From the NCBI GenBank assembly GCA_034509925.1, contig CM067533.1:9580656-9644655 (forward strand): a DNA stretch of 64,000 nucleotides, read 5' to 3'. Shown piece after piece: positions 53,284 through 64,000 of the stretch (position 1 is the first letter of the stretch; each line of letters starts with the position of its first letter). This DNA comes from Hirudinaria manillensis. Its lineage: Eukaryota > Annelida > Clitellata > Hirudinida > Hirudinidae. Both the position numbers and the translations under genes were made by a program. The notes below the pieces were generated by a model. That model did not search any database, was not told where the DNA came from, and saw only the letters and a list, made by a program, of their open reading frames with translations.

Positions 53284-54935
53284 ATATCGTTAACTTATAA
53301 TTAATGTTTGAAATGTAATAGCATAAACATTGGCCGAACAAAATTAATCCATTCAAAATAAGCAAACGCTTCAACAATAGCAGAATTATCACATAACAAA
53401 TAAACTAATCAATTGATTAACTAATTTCTGACGTCACCCAAGGGTTTTCGAACCCCTGAACAACCCGCGGATTCCTTGGGGCCCCAATTGAAAACCCCGT
53501 GGGAGGGAATGGCATGTTTGATAAAGAATGAGATGATGATGAAGAAGAAGAAGAAGATGATGATGATCAATAACTTTTAATTAGTTAACCAATTATAGAA
53601 ATTATAATTGATAGATAATATAAATTTTGTAAATGATAAATTATGAATTCTCTCATTTTTTAAATATTTTTCTTTAAATTCCCAATAATTCATTGATATT
53701 GTTATTAAAAAATAGTAGTATCGACATTATTAAAATAAATTTACAAATTAACATGTTCAGCTAATAAATAATAAATAATAATAATAATAATGATAATAAT
53801 AATAATAATATATAATTATGATTAATAATATCATGTAAATGTACTTTTACACATCGTCATTCATTCCTTTTATCTCCAAATGTTGCCAAAGAAAGGCAAA
53901 GAAATAAATTATTAACCAAAGAAGTCTGCAAAAGAAGTTTTTTCTGACTCTCCGTAGATAAATTCACTCCAAAAACATCTGCTTCTTTTCCAGATTTTCC
54001 CGCTCATTCGTGATGCAAACCACCTGCCCACGAACCGTGCCACTCCTGCTTTCCACAGACCTCCGTAGATCCATCATCCACCGGCATTATGTAGCGCTTC
54101 ATTTGAGATATCGATATGTTTTGTTTTGTTCTTCTCTCTAGAGATGGATGTACGTAAGAAATGAATGAATGAATAAAGAGTGAAAATGTCCGATGATGGT
54201 AATAATGAAGTTATCATTTTTCTTCCATCTACCCATCTGTTGGTTCCATTTGAATGATACGTCCGTCCGTTCTTTCGACCACCCATCCACCCATCCGTCC
54301 GTCCGTCCGTCCGTCCTTTCGTCCTACCACCCATCCTTCCGTCCGTCCGTCCTACACGCTCCAACCTCATTCCGTTCATCTTTGGCTTCTTCGCTTCATT
54401 CCCAGAATCTCCTTCTTCCATTGAAACGTGGAATCACATTTCATACCCCGTGATTCACCCACCCATAACTCCCCAAAGTCCTTATCTCCCCCCCAATCAC
54501 ACGCATACCCATACCCGTCACACACACACACTCACATTGCACTTGTGGTGTTGCATAATTAATTAGGCGGTTTCGCCAGGACACCAGGCTGCCGCCTTAA
54601 TTAATGACTTCCCATAAGTTTATTATTTATTCGTTGCCTGAATATTCATGAGATGCTAATCAGATACTAATTATGCGCGTCGGATCGTCGTAACAACCCG
54701 AAAGAACAAATGAAAGCTTCTATCAACAGCGGCTATCCGTACCACGTGACCACGTGACCAGAAGGTCATCACCCGGGGTCGTCAAGGACGCTCGAGGAGC
54801 TCGCGGTTGCTAGGGTGTGGACGGAGGCACTTAAAGAACACTTTACGTGGAGGAGTTTGGAAAAATAACAAACTGTCGTACGTTTCATGGTGGTGGTGGA
54901 ACAGGTGCTCGGAATACTACGGAGGTGATTAGCAT

Positions 54936-54980
54936 TCGATGGATGGATGGATGGATGGATGGACGGATGGATGGACGGAC

Positions 54981-55014
<34 letters not shown>

Positions 55015-55058
55015 ATGGACGGACGGAACGACGGATGGATGGACGGACGGACGGATGG
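54936..55058. repeat. (GGAT/GGAC)n tetranucleotide array
   Basis: About 30 units with a mosaic of GGAT and GGAC. Confidence 0.95.
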
Positions 55059-55146
55059 AAGAAATAATAATAATAATAATATAAAGCAATATTATTGAAA
55101 TGAATGAATGATAAAATAATAAAACGTTAATCGCTGGAAACAAAAA

Positions 55147-55232
55147 CAAAACAATAAAATAAATAAAAACAATAAAATAAATAAAAACAATAAAATAAAT
55201 AAAAACAATAAAATAAATAAAAACAATAAAAC
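55147..55232. repeat. 18-bp tandem repeat, about 4.5 copies
   Basis: The unit AACAATAAAATAAATAAA is repeated head to tail almost without change. Confidence 0.9.
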
Positions 55233-55526
55233 ATATCGGAACCTGTTCATCGAGGGAGGGCAGGTGTTTCCTATCAGTGGAAAAGAAATGAAGACAGAGA
55301 TGAAGGTGATGATGATGATGATGACGATGATGATGAGGAGGATGAGGATGAGGAGGAGAGTGGTGATGGTGACGATGACGTGTCTAGTCTCAATGGTTAT
55401 TGTTTGCATCTGAGAGTTCTTGTATGTTTACCCTGTTCTTGTGTTTTCGTTCGGTCTGCTGAACAGCGGTTCAACACCAGCTGTGTTTGTAAACTCCACG
55501 TTGACGTGTACTGCTTTTGTCCTTTC

Positions 55527-55565
<39 letters not shown>

Positions 55566-55740
55566 CCATCCGTCCATCCATCCGTCCATCCATCCATCCA
55601 TCCATCCGTCCGTCCGTCCATCCGTCCATCCGTCCGTCCATCCGTCCATCCGTCCGTCCATCCGTCCGTCCATCCGCCCGTCCATCCGTCCGTCCATCCG
55701 TCCGTCCGTCTTTCCATTTATTCATCCATCCATTCGTCTA
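55527..55740. repeat. (CATC/CGTC)n tetranucleotide array
   Basis: About 214 bp of CATC and CGTC units in a mosaic that becomes richer in CGTC to the right. The three forward frames read as Pro-Ser-Ile/Val-His and are not genes. Confidence 0.95.
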
Positions 55741-56163
55741 TCCGGCATTGTTATTCACGTTTGTGTAATGTCCATAATTTGACACTCGAGTTGTTTCTAA
55801 CAGAAAAATCTAATTACGATTCCTCACAACAACATCACCACCAACTTCAACTTCAACAACAATAATAATAATAATAATATTTATTATTGATGCCTATAAT
55901 ATTATTGCACGTGCATATATTATTTATAATAAATACATAAATAGCATATGTGATTTATAAATAATTCAATTAATAATAATAATATCTTGAATTATAATTC
56001 TTTAATTATAATTATAATTATATGATATAATTATTATATTATATTATAATTATAATTATTGTTCCGAATGATAAGTGTGCCATATCTCCGTCTGTCGTGT
56101 CGTCCCAGGTTTGACATGCTTTTGTATACGAGGAATGAAATTGTTCACGTAAACAATTGCTAT

Positions 56164-57382
56164 GTGAGTGAGTGAGTGAGTGAGTGAGTGAGTGAGTGAG
56201 TGAGTGAGTGAGTGAGTGAGTGAGTGAGTGAGTGAGTGAGTGAGTGAGTGAGTGAGTGAGTGAGTGAGTGAGTGAGTGAGTGAGTGAGTGAGTGAGTGAG
56301 TGAGTGAGTGAGTGAGTGAGTGAGTGAGTGAGTGAGTGAGTGAGTGAGTGAGTGAGTGAGTGAGTGAGTGAGTGAGTGAGTGAGTGAGTGAGTGAGTGAG
56401 TGAGTGAGTGAGTGAGTGAGTGAGTGAGTGAGTGAGTGAGTGAGTGAGTGAGTGAGTGAGTGAGTGAGTGAGTGAGTGAGTGAGTGAGTGAGTGAGTGAG
56501 TGAGTGAGTGAGTGAGTGAGTGAGTGAGTGAGTGAGTGAGTGAGTGAGTGAGTGAGTGAGTGAGTGAGTGAGTGAGTGAGTGAGTGGTGAGTGAGTGAGT
56601 GAGTGAGTGAGTGAGTGAGTGAGTGAGTGAGTGAGTGAGTGAGTGAGTGAGTGAGTGAGTGAGTGAGTGAGTGAGTGAGTGAGTGAGTGAGTGAGTGAGT
56701 GAGTGAGTGAGTGAGTGAGTGAGTGAGTGAGTGAGTGAGTGAGTGAGTGAGTGAGTGAGTGAGTGAGTGAGTGAGTGAGTGAGTGAGTGAGTGAGTGAGT
56801 GAGTGAGTGAGTGAGTGAGTGAGTGAGTGAGTGAGTGAGTGAGTGAGTGAGTGAGTGAGTGAGTGAGTGAGTGAGTGAGTGAGTGAGTGAGTGAGTGAGT
56901 GAGTGAGTGAGTGAGTGAGTGAGTGAGTGAGTGAGTGAGTGAGTGAGTGAGTGAGTGAGTGAGTGAGTGAGTGAGTGAGTGAGTGAGTGAGTGAGTGAGT
57001 GAGTGAGTGAGTGAGTGAGTGAGTGAGTGAGTGAGTGAGTGAGTGAGTGAGTGAGTGAGTGAGTGAGTGAGTGAGTGAGTGAGTGAGTGAGTGAGTGAGT
57101 GAGTGAGTGAGTGAGTGAGTGAGTGAGTGAGTGAGTGAGTGAGTGAGTGAGTGAGTGAGTGAGTGAGTGAGTGAGTGAGTGAGTGAGTGAGTGAGTGAGT
57201 GAGTGAGTGAGTGAGTGAGTGAGTGAGTGAGTGAGTGAGTGAGTGAGTGAGTGAGTGAGTGAGTGAGTGAGTGAGTGAGTGAGTGAGTGAGTGAGTGAGT
57301 GAGTGATTGAGTGAGTGAGTGAGTGAGTGGATGGGTGAGTGAGTGAGTGAGTGAGTGAATGAGTGAGTGAGTGGATGGGTGA
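56164..57382. repeat. Very long (GTGA)n tetranucleotide array
   Basis: About 1140 bases are pure GTGA with one single-base deletion near 56586, followed by about 80 bases with a few substitutions (GATT, GGATGGGT). That is roughly 285 pure units. The minus strand reads as a Ser-Leu-Thr-His repeat of over 400 residues, which is a by-product and not a gene. Confidence 0.98.
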
Positions 57383-58121
57383 AAGGGCAAATAGCATTTT
57401 TACTGCTCTACGTTGAAAAAGGAAATTGAAAACATGGATTAGAAATCTTCCATAGCAATTAGTTTTTTATCATTTTCAATAAACTTCACTTAAAATTCAT
57501 ATTATTTTTTAATAAATCAATGTTTGCCAAATTGTAAATTCCCGGTCCTAATTAATTAAATTACTAAAAATATAATTTATTTATTTATATTATTATTATA
57601 AATAATACTTTTAAAGTGAGTTTTCCATCGCGAGAAAGTTCAGGAAATTAAAAAAAATTATCTTGGATTAAAGTTGTCCTGTAGGCATAATTCAGAATTA
57701 ATCGAATTTTTAAAAATAATTTTAAAATGTCAGAAAATCTGAAAAGTAAGATGCGATGGACAGACGAAGACATGTTTTGGACGGACAGACGGACGGATGG
57801 ATAGACGGACTGCGAGACGGAAGCAAAGAGAATGGATTCGTTGAGAAGGTAAGTGATTGCTGAGCTACCAATTTGATTGATTGATTGATTGATTGAATGA
57901 TTGATTGATGAATGGTTGACTGATTGAACAATGAAACAATCAACGTGAGAAACTCCAATTAATCCCTGATTGTTTCCTCTTGAAATTTGTTTACGATTGA
58001 AAAATGATGGACAGACCGACAGACGAATGACAAATGGTGGACGTAAGTGAATTCTTCTGATGAATTGTTTGCCACTACCTAATGCATTCCACTATTCATC
58101 GTTGGTGATAGTAATATAATA

Positions 58122-58153
<32 letters not shown>

Positions 58154-59340
58154 AACATAATTACTATAACTATAAATTATTATAATATAATAATAATAAT
58201 ATTACATATATTATATAATAATTATAATTTGATTGATAATGATAATGTAATAATAATAATATTTTAAATTTAAAATGCTGAAATTACACCTAAATATGAT
58301 CTTTAAAAAAATTACGTGACCTCGACCCGGCAATTCTGACCTTTGACCTCTGCTTCGTCCTCTGAAAAATGGAAGTCACTCGGGAGATAAGGAGGGAATA
58401 TTTTGAATTCAATCTAAAACTCGATATTTTAATTTATTTTTAAATAATAATAATAATAAATATAATAATAACAACAATCATCATTATCATCATCATCATC
58501 GTAGTAGTCGTCGTCGTCATCATATTGATCATAAAAACTTATCCAAAGCATTTACATGGCGGTATAAATATCAGATAAATAATATAAAATACTTAATTCC
58601 CCTGGGAAGATGAACTGCGCCAAACCGGATGCTCTGATAAAATTCCATTCATTCTGTTCGCCGGTCTCTAACTAAGATTTGAACACGGGAACTTTGGACT
58701 ACAGACCAGTAGCAGTTCTGAAGGCGACGCGTAATTTTTCTTATTATGACGACGATGACCGGGCATTCGATGCAATTTCGTCTTGTGTCACAAAGTATTC
58801 GATAGGTGTCTTAATGGAGACTCGTCGTAGACGAATGGATGGCACAAACAAGCCAATTTATTCCACTCTCAGTCTACGAAAATGGCATAATTTGATACGA
58901 AATGACGTGGCGATAAATCCACGACAAAAAAACCCCCACACAGCACTTCAGATGGAAATGAATTATTATATCAAATAGTTCTATTAAGTTGGAGAATGAT
59001 TTTATAATTGCAAAAATAACTTTAATTACTTTTATAAACTCGTACACAAGAATTAATAATAATAATAATAATTTAATGATAATAATAAATAATAATAATA
59101 ATAATAATAATTGAACGCTTGGCTGGTTACGGTGACAACGGCAGACTCGAAAGGACATAAAAGAAGGTGGTGACACGATTCCACTTTGAACATCGTCCCA
59201 AGAGTCGTTGGTTCGAATCCTCGTAAGAGACATCAGTTCAGTTTCATCATCAATTCAGTTTCCTGCGTTCTTGTAAGAACACGTTTAGGATAATTAAAGA
59301 GCGGTGATGACAGAGAGGTCACTGTATCATTTTGAGTGTC
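57383..59340. other. AT-rich spacer without recognised genes
   Basis: Contains short GATT, GGAC and AAT repeats and two tRNA-like fragments (about 58640-58700 and 59195-59232). An open frame at 58679-58978 has no family features. Confidence 0.4.
59195..59232 (+). other. tRNA-like T-arm fragment
   Basis: GTTGGTTCGAATCCTCGTAA resembles a tRNA B-box and T arm, but no matching acceptor stem or A box is seen, so it is not a functional tRNA. Similar fragments lie near 39225-39275, 40255-40290 and 58640-58700. Possibly remains of a tRNA-derived SINE. Confidence 0.3.
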
Positions 59341-59347
59341 ACCATCA

Positions 59348-59478
59348 TTGTCTTCATCGTCCTCGTCATCATCTTCATCATTATCATCATCATCATCATC
59401 GTCATCGTCGTAATCATCATCGTCATCGTCATTATCATCATCATCATCATCGTCATCGTCATCGTCGTCATCGTCGCT
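59348..59478. repeat. (ATC/GTC)n trinucleotide array
   Basis: About 130 bp of ATC, GTC and ATT units. Confidence 0.9.
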
Positions 59479-59829
59479 ATGTAATCTTTAAGAACACAAA
59501 GGGAAATCTGAGAACAGATGCGAACGAAGAAATGGAATCATGTTAATCACGCACGTCTAAACTTATTAAGGTCACGTGTTAAGAAAGTTGATGATGATGA
59601 TGATGATGATGATGAGTGCATGGAACTACTACTATCATCATCATCATCGCCTGGAGGTCAAAGTTCACGGACGAAAAGTTTCTCCGATTCCTCCTTCTCG
59701 TCAGTTTGGCCAGCTGTCGATGACGTCACGATGACGCAATCAAAACGTCAGAAAAGTTAAAAAGGAAGGAAAATGCTGTGGGATCTGCCGAGGATCGAAG
59801 AATTGATGACGAAACAATCGAATGTTCTA

Positions 59830-59960
59830 AGACGACGACGATGATGACGATGATAATGACGATGATGATGACGACGACGATGATGATGATGACGACATTG
59901 ATGATGATGACGATGACGACGATGATGATGATGATGATGATGATGACGACGACGATGATA
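59830..59960. repeat. (GAC/GAT)n trinucleotide array
   Basis: About 130 bp of mixed GAC and GAT units. Confidence 0.9.
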
Positions 59961-60205
59961 GCAGCAAATCATCCGTTCGTCCAAATCCGTCATCCATTCA
60001 GTTCAGAGTTTCATTTTCAGAAACACGCAATTTTTTTTTCTACTTCTTCGATTGGGCGACGACGGATAATAATAATAATAATAAAAATAATAATAACAAA
60101 AATAATAATAAAAAAAAATAATAGTTAAAAATAAATATTGATCTAAATAATTACATTAAAACCGTAATAAGATGGGCTTAAAGACTGATTAAAAATTAAT
60201 CTGGC

Positions 60206-60232
60206 CAACAACAACAACAATAACTGCAACAA

Positions 60233-60263
<31 letters not shown>

Positions 60264-60282
60264 AACAACAACAACAACAACT
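60206..60282. repeat. (CAA)n microsatellite
   Basis: CAA units with a few CAG and TAA interruptions. Confidence 0.9.
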
Positions 60283-60311
60283 GCTTCTAAAAGATTTTGG
60301 TTTTTCGAAAT

Positions 60312-60935
60312 ATTTAAAAAAACAGTCGACAGATGGCCAACCTCCACAAAAACCTTATGTTGAATATGACGGGCATCACTTCACTTGAGGTTCTTTGAAC
60401 GAAAATTCAGAACTTCTTGGAGGTGTTTTTGTTTTTTTTTATGCGTAAATTATTTAAAATTAAATTATATTCAATAATAATTATTATTATTTCTTTTTGT
60501 TTTTTTTTATGCGTAAATTATTTAAAATTAAATTATATAAAATAATAATAATGATTATTTCCTTTTGCTTTATCAGCATTGGAACCTTCTTACGTCATCG
60601 TCGTCGTCGTCGTCTCCGCCATTTTTTAATCAAAACGTATGGAGATATTAATTAAAAATAATTTAACAACAAATAGATTTAATTAATTGAACTTTAAATA
60701 TCAGATTAATTCAATTAATTGAATTAAAAATTAATTCAAGCATTAATAAAAGATTAAATTTAATGACGACGACGTCCTCTGGATTATCTTTTTTTCCCGA
60801 AGCATTTACAAGACGGTCGCCAGATGGCTCGCCCCTCCAAAAAAGGAAGTTATTAAAGATCCGTCGTTGAGTCTTTGCATTGAAGATTTGAACTGAAAAT
60901 CAGTTCTCGTTGGTGGTGTTTTCATGTTTTGTGTG
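60312..60935. repeat. Two dispersed copies of a CAGATGGC-containing repeat
   Basis: Segments at about 60312-60432 and 60793-60932 share CAGATGGC, CCTCCA and GGTGTTTT-type landmarks in the same order. Related pieces with CGCCAGATGGC lie at 62428 and 62646. Confidence 0.6.
60427..60550. repeat. Tandem duplication of about 65 bp
   Basis: A unit containing TTTTATGCGTAAATTATTTA and the following AAATTAAATTATA occurs twice, starting near 60427 and 60495. Confidence 0.85.
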
Positions 60936-61022
60936 TGAAAATATTAAAAATTTATTAAATTAATTAAATTGGTTTTATTTCAATTTATTTTATTATCTAA
61001 GAAATGCCATCCTTGAACATTA

Positions 61023-61384
61023 TCGTCAGCATCATCATCATCACCATCATCACCATCATCACCACCATCATCGTCATCACCATTATCATCAGCATCGTCA
61101 TCACCATTATCATCAGCATCATCATCACCATCATCACCACCACCACCACCATCATCATCACCATCATCGTCAGCATCATCATCATCACCATCATCACCAT
61201 CATCACCATCATCACCACCATCATCACCACCATCACCATTATCATCAGCATCATCATCACCATCATCACCATCATCACCACCATCATCACCACCATCACC
61301 ATTATCATCAGCATCATCATCATCATCGTCGTCGTCATCGTCATCATCATCATCATCATCATCATCATCACCATCATCATCGCC
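61023..61384. repeat. (ATC/ACC)n trinucleotide array
   Basis: About 360 bp of ATC, ACC and AGC units containing a higher-order block CACCATTATCATCAGCATCA that recurs several times. Confidence 0.95.
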
Positions 61385-61815
61385 AGCATGATGAACAACA
61401 CTTCCACTGGTCAGATTCATTGAAGCGTGAAGGAATCCAATACAAACGGAATTGATTTAAGCAACCGAGACAGATCAAAGAAAGTCTTTCTTGTTAAGCA
61501 TCGAAGACTTCTGTCATCATCATCATCGTCGTCGTTGTCATCATCAGCATTGCCACTGCCGTCACGTGATGTTCATCAAAATTATCATTATCATCATCAT
61601 CATCCAATCATCAAAGTTTTGATATCGAATGCAAATCGTATAACAATAAATAAGACTCGTAAGGAATTCAACAAATGCGTTCAAAGAGAAAAATAATTAT
61701 ATTCTTAAATAAACAATCATTTTGAAATTAATTATTTTTATTCTTTTATACAAATATAAGTTCAACGCCTGATTCGTTTGTCGTTCATTTAAAGAGCATC
61801 GAAGATGAAAGTTAT

Positions 61816-62130
61816 CATAACAAAATCAGCTGTTGGTCGCTAGCGAAAGCGCTGCCGCAAGCGCGATTGAAGCCGGTGAAGTCGGTGCAGTCGACATCTA
61901 TCGGGTCGATTTGGGAGAGGAAGAGATTGCCTGGCTATGGGTGCTGGTCTCCCTCGATGGCGGCTGATTTGTCACCTCAGTCGAGTGGAAATATGGCGAG
62001 GGTCCTCGGTACGTCGTTTGTCTGTCACGCTGACAATCTCCCCGGGTGGGAGTTCGGTGCGAATGAAATAATAAAGATACTGTCGCTAGTGGGAATAATA
62101 GAGACAATTTTATTATCGGGTGCAAAACAA
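61816..62130. other. GC-rich coding-like island, strand unresolved
   Basis: In a very AT-rich region this block is GC-balanced and open in more than one frame. On the minus strand, after the acceptor-like CACCCATAGCCAG, it reads NLFLSQIDPIDVDCTDFTGF up to a stop near 61817. On the plus strand a frame reads IEAGEVGAVDIYRVDLGEEE. Neither matches a family I recognise. It may be a terminal exon of a minus-strand gene starting to the right, or a CpG-rich regulatory block. Confidence 0.3.
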
Positions 62131-62142
62131 GTAGGGCGGAGT

Positions 62143-62161
62143 TAGGATAATAATAATAGTG

Positions 62162-62212
<51 letters not shown>

Positions 62213-62240
62213 GTGATAATAATAATAATAATAATAATTG
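62143..62240. repeat. (AAT)n microsatellite
   Basis: About 98 bp of AAT units with two AGTGAT interruptions. Confidence 0.95.
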
Positions 62241-62379
62241 ATTATAATTGATTATCTATACTGATTAAGGAACATCCGCCAATGATGTAAACCCGAACAA
62301 CAACATTGTTATGTGGTCGTGGAATTGATTAAATAAAATACATTTTTGTAAAAAATAGCACTTTAACATTTATTTTTAA

Positions 62380-62690
62380 AACACTCGCCAGGGCCCAGGG
62401 AGAAAATAAATTTACTTTTTATTCGCCAGATGGCAAACTTCAAAAGAAACTTCCGTTGCAACAAATACATCATTTGGTGACACAAAAGCATGGAATGTTG
62501 CTGGCAAAATATGCAAAAATAATTTCAATATTTTATTTTAAAAATAATATTATAAAAATAATAATAATAATAATATTATTATTATAAAAATATTTTTAAA
62601 ACGTTCGCCAGAGTTTACAGTGAAAATATATATTTACTTTTTATTCGCCAGATGGCGAACTTCAAGATATTTCTGTCGCAAAAATAAATC
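62380..62690. repeat. Duplicated segment with CGCCAGATGGC
   Basis: About 62370-62470 and 62590-62690 share TTTACTTTTTATTCGCCAGA and flanking sequence, a direct duplication with about 110 bp between the copies. Confidence 0.7.
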
Positions 62691-63475
62691 ACCAATATAA
62701 GTAATAAAACGACATAATGTATCGTTAATAATATGAAATAAATAATATTTATATTTATTTCTTATGCAAATACGAATATCTAAATTATTAATAATTTCAA
62801 ATAAATAATATTTATATTTATTTCTTTTATAAATATTCTTTATTTTATTTAAATATGAATATTTAAATTATTAATTCCTTCATAAATTGATGAACTCCTA
62901 ATGGAGTTAGAATGTCTTGCACAAAAAAAAAAACAGATGTTCCATGTTTTTGTTGCTTGTAAATAATTCAACGTTCCTTTCGCCACAGTCGGCCCATCAC
63001 AACCACCGGGTTTATTTACAGATTTATGAATAATTTATGAATAATTAATTAATAATTATTTAATAATTTATTTATTTATTTATGAATAATAGAACATTAC
63101 AAAACGTTCACGTTTGCAATCATTCGTTTGTTGTATTTGTTTGTACGAAAAGACAATTGGCAAAGTAAAAACTTTTTCAAATCATTGTCAAAAAATATTT
63201 AAATAAATAAATAAATAATTTAATTAATCATTCCATTGAAAATAATTTATATTATAATAAATTAATTAATATATATATTTTTAGTTTTGTCAAATTCACA
63301 ACATGTCCGTTCATAGCAAGTCGGAATATTTGGATGTCAATATTTGGCATCTTCCTGAGTACAGGACGTTGACAACTAAAATCTTTCGAGAAAAACTGTT
63401 GAAAAAAAAAAGAAAAAAATAACTGTTAGAGTCTGTCAATGGCGAAGTCTGAGCTAATTGCACTTGACTCTTCCG

Positions 63476-63590
63476 CCGTCTGTCCGTCCGACAGTCCGTC
63501 CGTCCGTCCTTGCTTCGTCAGCTCGTTCGTCTCTCTGTCCGTCAATCCGTCCTTACGTCATCAATCCATCAATCCATCTGTCCATATATC
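63476..63590. repeat. Degenerate (CGTC)n array
   Basis: CGTC, CCGT and CATC units with interruptions, same type as at 55527-55740. Confidence 0.8.
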
Positions 63591-63911
63591 AAGACGTTTA
63601 TGAAGAATTTAAAGGAATTTTGTTTAAAAATCAATTTTTTTCTAAAAATAATAGTTTTAAATTAATAATAGTTAAATAAACACAAATTCATTATTCCCAA
63701 ATCATGTTCACGTTTTCATTTCCAAGGATAAATTAAGAAATAAAACCGTTCAATAAATCTCGGAGACTGAAATTTATTTATAAATTTCTTTAGAAATCTT
63801 TTATCTCAATTTAAAATTTAAAACAGGAATTAGGAAACAACAATTTTTTATTTCAATCCTTAAAAATGCAAAAAAAAAAAAGAATTTTAGAAAGTGCAAC
63901 TCTAGAGTAAG

Positions 63912-64000
63912 ATCTGCATCCGGATCAAGTGAAGTACTTAAAGCGCATCTTTGGCGCTTTCCTGACGCATTGCATGGAGTCTCTGCTGCTGGATTTTGTG
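63912..64000. other. Possible exon at the window edge
   Basis: The last 90 bases are GC-balanced and open in several frames. The most protein-like plus-strand reading is LHPDQVKYLKRIFGAFLTHC followed by MESLLLDFV, preceded by the acceptor-like GAGTAAG. On the minus strand KIQQQRLHAMRQESAKDAL ends in a stop at 63938. The family is not recognised and the strand is undecided. Confidence 0.3.

Larger units (their letters stand above)
51011..56163. other. Gene-poor microsatellite-rich DNA
   Basis: No supported exon. It contains TATA-type and GA dinucleotide stretches, (GAT/GAC)n at 52500-52560, (AAT)n at 53224-53283, and CATC/CGTC arrays at about 54252-54360. Confidence 0.45.

Noticed and set aside
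55397-55865. Pro-Ser-Ile-His and Asp-Gly-Trp-Met repeat frames on both strands
   Set aside because: Produced by the CATC/CGTC array in every frame; there is no initiation, splice or domain evidence.
56039-57397. Two overlapping minus-strand frames of over 440 residues made of a Ser-Leu-Thr-His repeat
   Set aside because: They are the translation of the GTGA tetranucleotide array. A four-base repeat without a stop is open in several frames at once.
58679-58978. 99-residue plus-strand frame
   Set aside because: No domain, splice or compositional support; it overlaps a tRNA-like fragment.
59722-59729. TGACGTCA, a CRE-type site
   Set aside because: Short palindromes of this kind are expected in GAC/GTC-rich repeats and no promoter lies beside it.
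60980-61423. Asp-, Met- and Ile-rich frames of about 140 residues on both strands
   Set aside because: They are translations of a trinucleotide array.

Overview
This is nuclear DNA from a multicellular animal, most likely an invertebrate. The genes are split by short AT-rich introns with GT-AG borders, there are TATA-type promoters, and the products are animal families (TTC38, CRELD, PDZRN, immunoglobulin V-type domains). The heavy load of tri- and tetranucleotide microsatellites would fit a spiralian such as an annelid, but that is a guess. All exon models were built by hand from splice sites, reading-frame phase and family similarity.

Layout. 1-5.5 kb: two tandem plus-strand TTC38-like genes, the first cut by the window edge and the second complete (12 exons, 468 aa). 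6.4-28.3 kb: a cluster of small secreted proteins built from a compact cysteine-rich Ig V-type domain. I reconstruct four minus-strand genes with a signal exon plus two Ig exons (called D, A, B and C in map order), one plus-strand gene with four Ig exons (F), one 5'-incomplete minus-strand two-Ig gene (E), and two decayed Ig exons. That makes 14 intact Ig domains. Genes A, B and C are recent duplicates sharing promoters, signal exons and 3' flanks. 29.5-33.5 kb: a 15-exon plus-strand CRELD-like gene with four furin-like and three calcium-binding EGF modules. 34.8-42.4 kb: the 3' exons of a minus-strand PDZRN3/4-like gene, whose exons contain or abut triplet repeats. 42.5-64 kb: mostly gene-poor DNA full of microsatellites, including about 1.2 kb of almost perfect GTGA tetranucleotide. 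A GC-rich island near 61.9 kb and open frames at the right edge may be coding.

The most interesting part is the Ig cluster. Its domains resemble the pIgR/CD300 type of V domain but carry two to four extra cysteines and a D-x-G-x-Y-x-W-x-C variant of the usual motif. The locus shows active birth and death: tandem copies on both strands, exon-plus-intron multiplication, frameshifted relics, a transposon insertion present in only one duplicate, and a 22-bp minisatellite that expanded in one copy of a duplicated intron. An immune or recognition role is an inference; nothing here proves it.
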